A DNA stretch of 64,000 nt from Bombyx mori (GCF_030269925.1 NC_085110.1:1488001-1552000), one strand, 5' to 3'. Counted from the stretch's first letter, positions 24,068 through 36,057 are shown. Numbers and translations: made by a program. Notes: a model not told the origin generated them from the sequence alone.

Positions 24068-24595
24068 TTACGAACCCGTGTAGTATAACATTTTTTGTGT
24101 TAAAAATCCTAAATGTTAAAAACGTACCTCTCTGAAAGTAAAGCGACTAATGGGACATGTTCACTTGAACAAATCACCTAAAATGGCAATTGTCTGATTG
24201 CATTTGCGGTTCAAATGTTTGAATATAAACAAAAGTATGTTACCGAACTCGAATCCGTGTCAATGACCAAAATCACCAGGGCTGAGTAATAGTGCAGGTT
24301 CCTCAGTCATACGGCCGTCGCGTGCGCTCATCAGCCTCTCGTAAACATACCGCGTGCACCCGCTCTCTTGACCCGGCTGATAGCGCCACGTCGATAACAT
24401 CCTGATATCGGGTCGCTCGACTTACAGCCAACCGTTTTTGCGTTCGCGTCAAGCTATAATACATCTTAGTAAAACAATGACTATTCGTTTTTAGTCGGCT
24501 GTTGTGTCTGACGGGGGAATTAAATGACGCCTCCTTTCGGAAGCGAGGCACTGCAATTGTTACCGTAAAATTTGTTTCAGTAAAAAAAGGTTTTT

Positions 24596-24838
24596 TACTG
24601 GTGATAGGACCTCTTGTGAGTCCGCGCGGGTAGGTACCACCCTGCCTATTTCTGCCGTGAAGCAGTAATGTGTTTCGGTTTGAAGGGCGGGGTAGCCTTG
24701 TAACTATACTGAGACTTTAGAACTTATATCTCAAGGTGGGTGGCGCATTTACGTTGTAGATGTCTATGGGCTCCAGAAACCCTTAACACCAGGTGGGCTG
24801 TGAGCTCGTCCAACCACCTAAGCAATAGAAAAAAAAAT
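24596..24838 (+). mobile_element. Bm1-like SINE, headless form
   Basis: Starts TTACTGGTGATAGGACCTCT and ends CACCTAAGCAATAGAAAAAA. Confidence 0.88.
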
Positions 24839-24986
24839 TCGACATTTATAAAGGCGGGTCCCGAAATTCCGACTAGTTGGATGAATGATTAAATTTAATG
24901 CTTGTTTAATAATTTTAAGATTGGGTATCTCTATTTACAATAAAATAGTTAAATAATAATTTTAAAATTGTTTATTGTCGTATTCA

Positions 24987-25378
24987 TTTTTTTTCTTCCT
25001 ACCTATGCTGATAGCCATGACAGCTATTTCAGCTTCTCCTTGACGTGTAGGTGAGCTCACGGGGCTCAAACCGGAGTGTTGCTAACACTGGCCCTAGCAA
25101 GAGCAGTGCTTCGCAGAATCTACTACCGGATCGGAAACGTGACCCTCTGAGAAGATCAGGCGAGAAGCTCAGTGTGCTGTGTCTGTGGGTTAATTTACTC
25201 GCCGAGCCCTTTCGTCGCCAGCGACCGGTTCGACGAGGATGGTGACCGGTGCTTGTGGTACCTATAAGCACCATTAATGGATCGGAAGGATCCGTAATAA
25301 CGTGTTTAGAACGATGTCGACTGTTTACCATTCGGTCCACAGGATCGGGTATGTCTAATTCATAATGAGTTATCAAAG
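24987..25378 (-). mobile_element. Jockey-clade LINE 3' end with RT C-terminus
   Basis: The poly(T) at left is the 3' tail on minus. The minus frame from 25376 reads YELDIPDPVDRMVNSRHRSK, HVITDPSDPLMVLIGTTST and HHPRRTGRW, the C-terminus of a jockey-type RT, and then runs through the 3' UTR. This copy identifies the shorter GAGCTCAC-type copies in the window as LINE ends, not SINEs. Confidence 0.8.
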
Positions 25379-26690
25379 CTTTAAGAGCCCGTTATAAAAG
25401 TAATGCCAAAATTGTGTGTTACTCATAATAAACATGAATAAGTAAAAGAATTAAAAATACTTTTATGCTTTAGGTAATCACGCGTTGATTATTTTCATTT
25501 TAAAATACTCTACTTATCTAACGCCTCGGATCCTGTTATCATCAAGACGTCGTCTGACGGTCTGTGAAGTTGTTACAAAGAGATCAAACAGTAAGGCCAC
25601 GATAAGGTCTTATATTTTTGAATGTCTAGAATAAGAATATCAACGAACGCAGCGTACCTATATTATTTGTTTGTTCTCGAAGTTTCCGTCCGGAACGGAA
25701 AGCTTGACCGAGAATCGTTTCTGGAACTCGAAAGTGGCGGTCCTTTGATGTCATTGTAACAATAATATTGATTGAAAATAAACCCATAAAATTATTATAT
25801 ATAATATATTATTATTATTATTATAATAATTTATTTCGTAAGTATTCATTACGTTATCGCGTTTTATAATTAAACTGTTTGTTTGTTCGTTGGCTGGCTT
25901 GCATCGGTGCAAAGTTCTTTAATTCGGAGAAGGTCTTCGAATTATATTTGGTTAACGACGAGTAACGTGCATCAAGAGACCCCAGACCTGTTTTTATTTC
26001 CCGTTTAAAAGTAATTTAGTAGAATAGTTACGGTTGGCTGGCTACCAGCAGTTTGGTGATAATGTATGGCAATGGTTGCGATAGAGAGGATAGGAAAGTT
26101 TTGTTAGTTAAAAAAAATAAAAATAAAAACATTTCTAGCTCTCCCCAACAATGCGTCAACTAAACATGAAAGGCAAATTTCGTATTCCCCTGTTAATTAT
26201 TTAAAAAAAAAAACAGCATAGCAGCATTACAGCATAAAATATTTATTTTGCTTTAGTGTCATTATTCAGAGATTGATTCTATTCTAAGGAAGATGTGAAG
26301 AATGCAACCCACACACAGTCTCTCAACTAGCTCGTTTGACAGCTTAGGCTATGTATTTATTATGAAGGAATATTTTCCTGTGCAGTTGAAATTGCGATTT
26401 CCTAAGTGCAGATTCGCTTTATAATATTCCCTGTTTATCATTTCGTGGTTTTTCGAAAATACGTAATCATTTTTACTATTCATAAATGTTTTTGCATGCT
26501 TGCTCTTAACTTTGTTGCGCAATTAGATATTTATTGAACTGTGTAAATATTATGCAGTATTAATACATTGTTGCATGTTTTGTGCGGTCGATATCTCGGA
26601 TGCACACGCATCTACACATTGCAATACATTCGTTGAGTATATTGTAATTTTACTGAACTATAGAAGCCGTGAAGAGTGCGTGGCCTAAAG
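25379..26690. other. No gene supported; AT/ATT-rich run near 25797-25835
   Basis: No exon, repeat edge or domain recognised apart from the simple repeat. Confidence 0.5.
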
Positions 26691-26833
26691 CATTTTTTTT
26701 ATTTTTTTTTATTGCCCTTGTAGGCAGACGAGCATACGGCCCACCTGATGGTGAGTGGTTACCGGCGCCCATGGACTTCAGCAATGCCAGGAGCAGAGCT
26801 AAGCCGCTGCCTACCGTTAAACTACTGTTAACC

Positions 26834-27001
26834 TTTTTTTTTTCGGGCCGGGGGCCGAACCTCCTACGAGGTCCGGTATGTGAGACTCAACGATCTGCAT
26901 GGTGTTGGGAGCAGACCACGGGCCCAAGGAATTTTAGGGCCCTACCCACTAAGCGACTCCCCTGCACTCTTACACCCGACGTCCGATCTCCGTCCGGGGT
27001 C
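26834..27001 (-). mobile_element. R1-clade LINE, short 3' copy (older)
   Basis: Poly(T) then CGGGCCGGGGGCCGAACCTC, with the 3' UTR up to CCGTCCGGGGTC. Flanks ACTGTTAACC and ACTATTAACC form an imperfect 10-bp target duplication. Confidence 0.85.
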
Positions 27002-27011
27002 ACTATTAACC

Positions 27012-28263
27012 TTTTTTTTTTTTTTTTTTTTTCGGGCCGGGGGCCGAACCTCCTACGAGGTCCCCGCGCCTAGGGGGCGCGCGGGGTATGTGAGACTCAA
27101 CGATCTGCAGGTGTTGAGAGCAGATCGCGGGCCCAAGGATTTTAGGGCCCACCCACTAAACGACTCCCCTGCACTCTTACACCCGACGTCCGATCTCCGT
27201 CCGGGGTCAGAACCCGTTCAGAGTAGGGGGGTTCCCGCGGTCAACACTACAACCAGACACGCGGCGCCACCCCGAGGACGCCAGACCGACGGGTCGTCGA
27301 GGCGATAGTCGACGACCAACGACGTCGGTCTCCGCGGTACGGCGGCCCTACCAGGCCGCCCGGGCGGTGCCGCTGGTGTTCCGGGATACCCCGCTGGGCC
27401 AGAACCAGCCTGCCGGGTCGGAACGCGATACACCGCCGACCGGGTTGCTCTTCAACAGTATGTTCGGCGACGACAGCGACGACGAAAATGCGGACCGCAT
27501 CGCAGTCCGCAGCCGCCGACGCGCCGTCCCGTCCTCCTGGTGCCAGCGCGCTAGAGTGACGGTAGCGTGCGGCGCAGCCTCAACCCCCTTAGGTCGCCCC
27601 GTGACCATCACCGGGAGGAGACTGCCTCCTCATAGGGGCTGGAGCTGGACAAACGCCCTCCTCCGAACCCCGGCTCGACGGCGGCGGCACGGCGCCGAGA
27701 GGGAAGAAGAGCTCTCCCTCTCCCGTTCCGCCGCCTCCTTCTGCGAGATGGTGGACTCGCAGAAGTCGAGCATCGCCTGCCAGGACTCGTCGCTGCCGAG
27801 CATCGTAGCCACGACGGTCGGAAGCGACAAGTCCGGTCCTATTTTTGCAACGAGGACGCGGCGCTGCTCCGCGAAAGCGGTGCAGTACGCGAGCGTGTGC
27901 TCCGCCGTGTCCTCGTTGCAGCCACTGCAGTGGTGGCACTTCGGCGTCGGCTCCCTCCGGGCGACGAGGTGCAGGTAGCGACCGAAACAGCCGTGTCCCG
28001 TGAGCACCTGCGTCGCTCGGAAGGTGAGACGTCCTCGGTCGCGATTCACCCAGTCCGAGAGGACCGGGCGGATCGCCTCGACAGTCCGTCGCCCGTAGGT
28101 GGGGTCCGCCAGGCGGCGAGACCACGCCTCGAGCACGGCACGCCGAGATTGAAGTTTCCGCGCTCGAACTTCCGCCGCGCCGGGACGCGGCTCCCCCCTG
28201 GAGCGGAGATCGCATCGCCACGCGTAATCCGCAGCGAGCGCCTCCGCTTCTAGGTCCCAGGGA
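27012..28263 (-). mobile_element. R1-clade LINE, 1.25-kb 3' copy (younger)
   Basis: Poly(A) tail on minus at 27012-27031 and a perfect 14-bp target duplication GGTCACTATTAACC (26998-27011 and 28264-28277). It carries the C-terminal part of ORF2 plus the 3' UTR; 5'-truncated. Confidence 0.9.
27630..28262 (-). CDS. R1-clade LINE ORF2, C-terminal fragment
   Basis: An open frame of about 210 codons up to TGA (27630-27632). Upstream it reads LEAEALAADYAWRCDLRSR; the best-conserved part is RLTFRATQVLTGHGCFGRYL and a CHHCSGCNEDTAEHTLAYC zinc knuckle, typical of the end of R1/TRAS/SART-type ORF2. No reverse-transcriptase or endonuclease catalytic core is left because of 5' truncation. The frame at 27589-28269 is a shadow. 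Confidence 0.85.
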   Translation of the reverse strand, partial: PWDLEAEALAADYAWRCDLRSRGEPRPGAAEVRARKLQSRRAVLEAWSRRLADPTYGRRTVEAIRPVLSDWVNRDRGRLTFRATQVLTGHGCFGRYLHLVARREPTPKCHHCSGCNEDTAEHTLAYCTAFAEQRRVLVAKIGPDLSLPTVVATMLGSDESWQAMLDFCESTISQKEAAERERESSSSLSAPCRRRRAGVRRRAFVQLQPL

Positions 28264-28271
28264 GGTCACTA

Positions 28272-28290
28272 TTAACCTAACCTAACCTAA
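28272..28290. repeat. Short telomere-like (CCTAA)n run
   Basis: Three CCTAA units in a row preceded by TTAA, the complement of the insect telomeric TTAGG repeat, located exactly at the insertion point of the R1-clade LINE. Confidence 0.7.
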
Positions 28291-28644
28291 CGTTGTCCGT
28301 CGCACATTGGCAAAGGTAATGTCAGAGGCCTACTGTTGAAGACTTTTCTCAAATCTCGTTTGAAGAAGGTTATGTCAGAGCACTCGGGAAGCACGTAAGT
28401 TGTATTTTTTCAAGTTTGCCTTTACTCCAAAATCACTTTTTACCTCAACCAATACGTAATTGGCGTTCACGACTTCCTGAGTAGAGTATTAGGCCACGCG
28501 TGAAAACCTTGAGCTCTTAAAAACTAGCAAGGACGAGAGAGCCGTCAGCACTTTTTATGTCTATATTTCGTTCTAATAATGTTCGTAGCGCTTCACCTAA
28601 ATCAATTAATTTTCATTTTTCAGGTTGTTTAATGCTAAAATAGA

Positions 28645-28860
28645 CAAAATAGTGGCCCTGAGTATTGCGTGGGTTCGATTCCCACATATCGGGCAAACAT
28701 TCCAGTGATGAATAGGTGTTTGTTTGCTCTTCATCTGGGTGCTTATTATCTATATATGTATATATTTAAACTATATAAACGTATATAAATATGTATGTTT
28801 GTCCCTGGTATTCATAACACGGGCAATTCTAATTTGGGATCGGATGACCGTGCGTGATTA
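28645..28860 (+). mobile_element. tRNA-derived SINE, second family
   Basis: The B-box-like GTGGGTTCGATTCCCAC is followed by the lepidopteran SINE body (GATGAATAGGTGTTTGTTTG, TCTGGGTGCTTATTATCTA) and GGATCGGATGACCGTGCGTG. The A-box side is degraded. Not a functional tRNA. Confidence 0.65.
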
Positions 28861-28863
28861 GTT

Positions 28864-29121
28864 CTTTTTTTTTTCTTTTTTTTATTGCTTAGATGTTTGG
28901 ACGAGCTCACAGCCCACCTGGTGTTAAGTGGTTACTGGAGCCCATAGACATCTACAACGTAAATGCGCCACACACCTTGAGATATAGTTCTAACGTCTCA
29001 GTATAGTCACAACGGCTGCTCCACCCTTCAAACCGAAACGCATTACTGCTTCACGGCAGAAATAGGCGGGGCGGTGGTACCTACCCGTGCGGACTCACAA
29101 GAGGTCCTACCACCAGTAAAA
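28864..29121 (-). mobile_element. Bm1-like SINE, headless form
   Basis: T-rich 3' end at left, CCTACCACCAGTAAAAAAAG at right. Confidence 0.88.
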
Positions 29122-29359
29122 AAAGTTCGCAATTATTTATTTATTTCAAAGGCATTTGAAATCGAATCGCGAGTGAATTTCTATACGGTTTTACAATTTA
29201 TAATGTAACATTCGAATAGATCATTTCGTCATGTCTTTGTCATTGACAATGATCGAATATCATTCGAAGAAACTGAACACAATGCGAACTGCGCATAGTA
29301 ACATCATGTTGCGATTAACATCTCGGATGTAGCAGTAGCTATAGTATGAAAGAAACCCA

Positions 29360-29630
29360 GCAAAAACCTGAATCGCGCTAACAACATTTACTTTCCTTAC
29401 ACAAATTAGGATTATCGGTATGTTGAACTGCCACTTGAGAGAAGCAATGAGTTTCTCGCTGGACCTTCTCAATGGGTCGCGTTTACGACACGGTTGTAAA
29501 TTCTGCGAAGCACTGCTCTTGCTAGGGCTAGTGTTAGCAACACTCCGGTTTGAGCCCCATGAGCTCACTTACACGTCAAGGAGAAAGTGAAATAACCTCT
29601 CAAGGCTATCAGCATAGGTAGGAAAAAAAA
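29360..29630 (+). mobile_element. Jockey-clade LINE 3' end
   Basis: Plus-strand copy ending CAGCATAGGTAGGAAAAAAA. GAAGCACTGCTCTTGCTAGG and CCATGAGCTCACTTACACG match the 3' UTR at 25.0 kb. A second scrap (CCGTGAGCTCACCTACTCG) follows at 29655-29727. Its 5' part (29360-29385) resembles repeat D at 32.4 and 33.5 kb. Confidence 0.75.
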
Positions 29631-30159
29631 AAATGGTTGACTTTGCGGATAAAAATCGATAGGTTAAAGTCCCGTGAGCTCACCTACTCGCGAATCTAGC
29701 TTGAGGTTACTAGAATACGTAGGAATAAAAAATACCGAACAATAAGACCCGCTCAGTCGAAGATCGTTACATTGTTGTTCCCTATGAACTGGATTTCCTC
29801 TGGAGCTTTCACGCTGCAAGTCGCAACATCAGCGCGTCATTAATTCCCATTTAAGCAAACAACGACTAATAAAGAAGCCTATTTTGATATGGAATTTCCT
29901 ACAAACGAGGTCAGCGGCCGAATAGGTGTGTCAGTAGCAAATAAGTAAGTGGCTTCCGAGGTCTAATATACGAGATGCGGGGCGTAGCCAAGCCAATATG
30001 TCGTGGATCGATCCTGGAAAAGATGTCTTTTTTTTTTAATAATTCCACTAAAATCCCACTTGTGGTGTCACAATCTGAGGAATTATTTCTAATGCGCTCA
30101 TCCACAATCCGTTTTCAGAGATCTTTTATCTCCACACACTATGCGGCTCTGAAATGAAC

Positions 30160-30305
30160 GTCCTTCTTAAACAAGGTTTGAAGAAAGTCTTAATTGATAG
30201 GCAGCGCCTCAGCGGTGCCCCTAGCGTTGCTGATGTCCATGAGCCTATGCAACCACTCCCATCACGGGGCCATACGCTCATCTACTACGTAAGGCATTAA
30301 AAAAA
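30160..30305 (+). mobile_element. LINE family C 3' end, short copy
   Basis: GGCAGCGCCTCAGCGGTGCC, GTTGCTGATGTCCATGAGCC and GGGGCCATACGCTCATCTAC match the family C 3' UTR in plus orientation. Confidence 0.65.
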
Positions 30306-32099
30306 GACTTCCTTAACAACCTTCCCAATGAAAGAGTTATGATATACAATAAATAAAATCAGCAAGATTCTGTCTATAACGGTATCAGCTTAGCCTGATG
30401 GTGCGGCTGTGTAGAATAGCAAAGCATTATATCAGCATACTGCGATTACCAATGGGCGTTTACTAGTGGTATGGCGTATTGTAAGATATCAAGTGTATGT
30501 ATACTACCTATTTTCGTCGCGAACCTGTCACGTAAGCTCACCGTCACCCACCCACGCAATTACATATATATTTTAAAAGCCTGTGGCTCTGGCGTCGTCA
30601 TGATTATCTTCCATCAGTTGAGTAGATGTGGGTTTGTCTTCATAGAATGGTAAATAAAATAAATCTATAATTAAAAGAAAAGTATTATAAATAAAATTTC
30701 TAAAATACGTAAATTTTTCATATATGTACCTACATATTAAGATTCTACAGTGCATTAGATAGCTCTTAAGTTTTCGTAAATCGTAGAAAAGATTCTCAAA
30801 TTCAGTCACAATAAAAAGATTACATTTAAGTACCTTTCTTTTTGTTCGCGCTATTTTAAGCTTTAAATCAACACTTAATTCTAGCGTATCAATATTACTG
30901 TGTTTAAAAATAACCGAGGTCGGAATATTGATAAACTTTGACGAAATAATACCTAACATCACAGTCTTGCTTTGTATACGAAAGAAATAATGTAGTTTTC
31001 GTAGAGATAATTACTATCTTCTTTTTTCTTTAATTAACTTTTTTTTAATACAGTTAATAGTGAATTTAATTCTGAAGATTATTAGCGCTCCGATTTGAGA
31101 CGGTCCGTTAAATTGACGGTGTTATGTTTGGAAAACGTCTGGTGCGTCACGTGGCGGTGTGCTAAAATTGGGCCCCTGTTCACATTTTTTCCTACACTAT
31201 ATGTTTTTCTACACCACGGCTATCCAAAGTAATGTAATTATTGAAATTCGCCAAGCGAACTTCAAATGTTTCTAAACATTGAAAGTTATTGTCATTCTAA
31301 AGGAAGCTTACCGTACATCCGCTTGATAGTAACGGGTTACCGAGAGCATTTATTTATTTATTTATTACACTCCATGTAAAGGTAAATAAGTAAAATAAAT
31401 AAAAACTAATACTAAAAATAAATACTAAAATTAAATAACGTTTTATGGAATTGATGATGTATTATTATTACTCTCACCAAGGCCGGCCACCTGAAGTTCT
31501 GCACAGTTGAGATAACGATTACCCCAGCTACAAACTCTTCGTCTGCTTATATAGTAACTGTACATATGTATATTATTTTCAACTAGACGTGCTCAGTGAT
31601 TTCAAAAGCATTGAACTTGTGTGCTTTTGCAAATGTGTCGCGGAGGCCGGTAAGGGGCTGTAGTACCATGTTCCTCTACTATTCCGGTAAAAACAAACAG
31701 CGGAGATTAGACCACAGCCGGTACCTTAATCCTGAGAAAAAAGTGGTTGCGGCTCTTTTGAAAGGAGAGCTCGAGGGGAATTTCTGCCCGCTTGAAACTT
31801 ACAAGCTTGACCGGTCGCATCAATTGGAGAGGTCTATGTTCAGCAGTAGACAGTGAACAGGCTGAGATGATGTTGAAACGTACAAACACTACTGGATCAC
31901 CCTTTCAGCTAGTCGACATCCTAAGGCACTGGAATCACTGGGAATTATTTTGGAATTCAGAATGACTATGACTTTTCGACTTCATATAAATTCAGTCCGT
32001 GGTCACATCGCGTTCATCCTCAACATCCCTGTTGTTCCTTGCAGGGTTCGTAAGCTGAGGGAACTATTCTTTCTTAATAAAGTAATACTTTAAAAATTA
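30306..32099. other. No gene supported; LINE tail at 31810-31880
   Basis: GGTCTATGTTCAGCAGTAGA followed by CAGGCTGAGATGATG is the usual end of an RTE/CR1-like LINE. The 86-codon frame leading into it (31596-31856) may be its decayed C-terminus. Everything else is AT-rich. Confidence 0.5.
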
Positions 32100-32405
32100 T
32101 GCATACGTCCAATCCGGACTTATGCGAGTGCGATGTTCGTTCACGCAGCCCGCATCTTCATATACTTCATCCAAACTCTACAATCCCGCTTCGTGATACC
32201 GGTGGACTACGGTACAACGGGTATTATTAGTGCTTTCAAGATAATATTGAATCCATATAAAAATCCATATAAGCATATAAAGACAGCGTCGGAATGCTTT
32301 TTCATAATAAGACATGGTAAACTTATCTTAGTTGACCGCAAAACCCCCGGCCAACCGTCAACGGTACAGACGCGTTGTGACCATCATAAAACACAAAATA
32401 TTTGA
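32100..32405 (+). pseudogene. Jockey-clade reverse transcriptase fragment
   Basis: IRTYASAMFVHAARIFIYFI and QTLQSRF followed by KTASECFF match the end of the jockey RT/connection region (the YAS..F.HAAR...LQ..QSRF block). The frame drifts after about 60 residues; no catalytic FADD box is present. Confidence 0.7.
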
Positions 32406-32540
32406 CAAATGCCTGAACCTCGCTAGCAACATTTCCAAGATAAGTTTGCATATATACAAGTTCCGAACAACAATATTTGGACCGTCGGTCTGCCGAGCAA
32501 TTTCATCCGCTCGGTGGAAGATCTTTCTATGTCGTTAACA
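32399..32540 (+). repeat. Repeat D, copy 1
   Basis: TTTGACAAATGCCTGAACCT through TCTTTCTATGTCGTT aligns with 33485-33625 in the same orientation at moderate identity. It lies just downstream of the jockey RT fragment, so it may be that element's UTR. Confidence 0.65.
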
Positions 32541-33484
32541 TCCAAATGTCCTTTTACTGATCCTTCACTCACACGGTACTCGTTGAATATCTCAGCGATT
32601 CCGATTCGATTCTCGATTTCGCCCACTCGTCCTAAAAGCTGAAATGGTATCTGGGCCAACAGCAATAACTCCATTCAAAATAAGAGCAAATTTTCTTTCT
32701 GATGTTCATTTTTATCCCCAAAAAGAGTATTGATTATATTAAAAAGTATAGTACTACAATTATAGTTTTTTCATATTGAATTATATAAAACAACCGTCAA
32801 TGTTAAGGTATTTCCAGGATATCTTCTTCTGAATCCCATTTCTCGAAGTTCACCGGCTTACAATGAATGTTTTAATAAATTAGTCAATGTAGTATTTTAT
32901 AAGTTTCAGTATGTCGCACGTGCGCTCTCTGATCTTGATTTTAGATCATTACACATGATAAATAACTAACGTAGTACCACATCAGCACACGCGTACATCG
33001 TTATACGTTAATTATAAAAACTATTATCAGATACAACCGCAAGTTCCAGAATATACCAAACTAATGAATAAAGCAATCGAAGCGGCGTCCAATAAGTTTG
33101 TACACATCTTAATAACTAGAGCCCTATCATGGTTTACGGTGTTACAAAATACGATATTATAGTTTATACCATTATATTTTATATTCTGGAAGTACTAAAA
33201 CTTAGGATTTAAGTATTTCATCACATGCAACTTTGGATGTCAACTCTTTATAATTTTAATAACTAAAACTGATGTTACGTGTTTATATTTAAACTTACAG
33301 TGTGTGACATATAACAGTGACATAAACTGCAGAAATTAATTTCACTTGTAAAACACGCTCCCAGATGCACATGGTTAGCCCACTGAGTTTCTCGCGGGAT
33401 TTTCTCAGTGGGTCGCGTTTCCGATCGGATTTGAAAAAAGTATATTAGAATTTTGGATTAAGCCACTTCCTTTTTAAAGATGCG

Positions 33485-33625
33485 ATATATTTGACAAATA
33501 CCTGCATCACGCTAACGACATTTTCAGGATAAGCTTGCTTACATATACAGTTCGGAACAACAAACATTTGGGCAATCGGTTAAAGAATTATTTCATCCAC
33601 CCGGTAGAAAATTTTCTGTGTCGTT
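33485..33625 (+). repeat. Repeat D, copy 2
   Basis: Second copy (GACAAATACCTGCATCACGC, GGTAGAAAATTTTCTGTGTC). A jockey-type scrap, CTGAGTTTCTCGCGGGATTT, precedes it at 33379-33435 and a diverged family C end follows (about 33625-33815). Confidence 0.65.
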
Positions 33626-33825
33626 TCCTCTATAGACACTTTGTTATGGTACCGCAGTTCTAAGGAGTATTCCTGCAGCATACCATAAAAGGGTAGTAAG
33701 CGACAGGCGGCGGCTCCGCTATACCCCTGACATTGCAGATGTCCATCACACACACAATCCACTCTCACTCACAATCGGGTGGGCCATGTACAGCTTACTG
33801 TGCCTTATAAGGCAAATAAAAATAA

Positions 33826-35040
33826 TGACTTTAACCACAATAACTATTGAGTTAATCTGTGACACGGTCGAAATTATTTTAATTTACCTTCGGTTGTGGT
33901 ATAAACCAGTTTTTGGTTGGCTCGCGTTGCGGTATTAGCGCTACGGCATTTTTTAATTGATAATTCTAGTTTGTAATTAGTTTGTATTGAGTGGCATCGC
34001 GATCGTGGACGTCTTGATCAAATCAAAGATTGAAGAACTGTTATAACAAACCGGTAGGTTCAATGACATTTTATTCCCAGTATCCGTAAATGACTCTTCT
34101 GTCGCAGACGAACAAGCCATTAGCTAATTCCCACCTAAGTACTTACTTTTAATAGAACAGATTTGCAAGCCCTTTCATAAGGTTTCATATTTTTGAACGA
34201 AGCAACGAGGAAATCATGCTATCGGTTTGAATATGCTGTTTGCTTAAAAGAGCTAAGCCATGAGTATAGACACTACAATTTGAATGCCCCTATTGAAGTC
34301 CAAGTCTCCATTTTATGGCAATATAACTGTCTCAGCCTACAAAACACAGAACATTACTGCATCACTGCAAAAACAAGCAGTGCGGTGGTGGTAACAACGC
34401 ATGTGGGCTCAGTGATAACCAGTAGCTACGCAAATTAAAATTTTTACAGATTTGGTTTTCTGACACGATTTTAGTAGTTCTTAGTAGTTATATAAGTATT
34501 TAATAAGAACAATTTGGTACTTGCCTGTGGGGTTTGAACACTGACAGACGTATCGGTTGACCTTATATCATTGGTACACCGAGAACCTCAATACCAGCGT
34601 AACTACTACTCTTTTTCCATTTAGGCCTATCATACGCCATCTCTGCACTTAAACCTTCTCTCGTATATCCTCTTTCACAGAGTCCATCCAAATCTTTGTA
34701 AGCCACTAAAAAGACTTCCACCCGTTTACAACAAAAAAAAGAAAAAAGAACCTATTTCTGTTCAAGTTGAAGAGAAAAAATGTCAACAAGAAAGAAAAAA
34801 AACCATAACTGCGCATATCAATGAATATGAAAAGGAATGCGTAGTCCAATCGCTGTTTACTTGCATCGGCACTTGAAACTTTAATTACACAATGATACTT
34901 GTAATAAGATAAGGAAGGGGCCAGCAAATGCTTCGTGATTCAAAATAATGTTTTTTCCAAAGAAAGCCGATTCCTTTCGTCACTTATTTTTACGGCAATG
35001 ACAGTCATGGCGGCAAACGTACATGAGCAATAATAGTAAA
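33826..35040. other. No gene supported
   Basis: The 81-codon frame at 34193-34438 seems to cross an old SINE (AACATTACTGCATCACTGCA), not a gene. Confidence 0.45.
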
Positions 35041-35202
35041 CATAGCTTAGGTCTTTTTCGAAGTTTCTCTGAAATATGTTATCACCACCACGGAAACTCG
35101 ACAGCGGCTTTACTAGCGGCTTGGCTACGGTAGGCAGCGGCTTGGCTCTGCCCCTGGTATTGCTGATGTCCATGAGCGAGTGTAACCACTCGCCATCAGG
35201 TG
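35041..35202 (+). mobile_element. LINE family C 3' end
   Basis: CGGTAGGCAGCGGCTTGGCT and GGTATTGCTGATGTCCATGA, as in the nested copy at 56991-57112. A Bm1-like SINE follows directly. Confidence 0.75.
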
Positions 35203-35447
35203 GTTTTTCTATTGCTATTGGTGGACGAGCTCACAGCCCACCTGGTGTTAAGTGGTTACTGGCGCCCATAGACATCTACAACGTAAATGCGCCACCCACC
35301 TTGAGATATAAGTTCTAAGGTCTCAAGTATAGTTACAACGGCTGCCCTACCCTTTAAACCGAAACGCATTACTGCTTCACGGCAGAAATAGGCAGGGTGG
35401 CGGTACCCACCCGCGCGGACTCACAAGAGGTCCTACCACCAGTAAAA
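35203..35447 (-). mobile_element. Bm1-like SINE, headless form
   Basis: Minus-strand copy abutting the LINE family C end; right edge CCTACCACCAGTAAAATAA. A LINE tail (GGTCCATGTCCAACAGTGGC) is at 35505-35555. Confidence 0.85.
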
Positions 35448-36057
35448 TAATAAAAAAAAACTAGCGATTCTTGTTACTATTAATGGGCTCACTGACACAA
35501 ATAGGTCCATGTCCAACAGTGGCCTTATGTGGTCTGATGATAATGACTATACATTCATTAACGGTCCGTTTTCATACCAACACTTCACTGAATGTGTGTA
35601 ATTCAAACATCTAATCAAGACAGTATCAGTTGTTGGCTTCACCGTGCCTTGGCACATCGTTAATGTCTACAACGACGCTAGCCACTCACAATCAATCTTC
35701 ATTAACAATAAGTAAGCGACTTTGAAGTAATGAAAAAAATATTTCTTTTGCGGAGTTAATTTTTCAGAAATTAGAAATTAACAACTGATGCTCATTCATA
35801 TCGTAATTGAATAGTTTGAGTGTAAAATTTAAGATAAGATAAAAATCAACAATAAAGATTAGCTATTTAGGGAACTATCTGGCATTTTATACTATTTTAA
35901 CATTACGAAGCCTTCAATAAAAATGTCTTTAGAGTCTATCACTTTCATGAATTTCAATTTCACGTTTCAAGAATATTGTAAGTTAAACTATAATAATTTA
36001 ATAATAAAGTAATTTTGTTCTAAAATGTTTTTGAAGTAGTTTTTCAAGCAACTTAAA

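Larger units (their letters stand above)
26692..28410 (-). mobile_element. LINE family C copy, split by two R1-clade LINEs
   Basis: 26692-26833 has the T-tract and GTAGGCAGACGAGCATACGG as at 19.75 kb. The same element resumes at about 28278 and continues through TCTCGTTTGAAGAAGG. The interruption is the nested pair at 26834-28263. Confidence 0.75.

Noticed and set aside
24303..24551. 82-codon minus frame
   Set aside because: No recognisable domain, no splice partners, and flanked by SINE sequence; no reason to prefer coding over chance.
27367..28253. Long plus-strand frames of 203 and 118 codons
   Set aside because: Antisense shadows of the R1-clade LINE ORF2 C-terminus.
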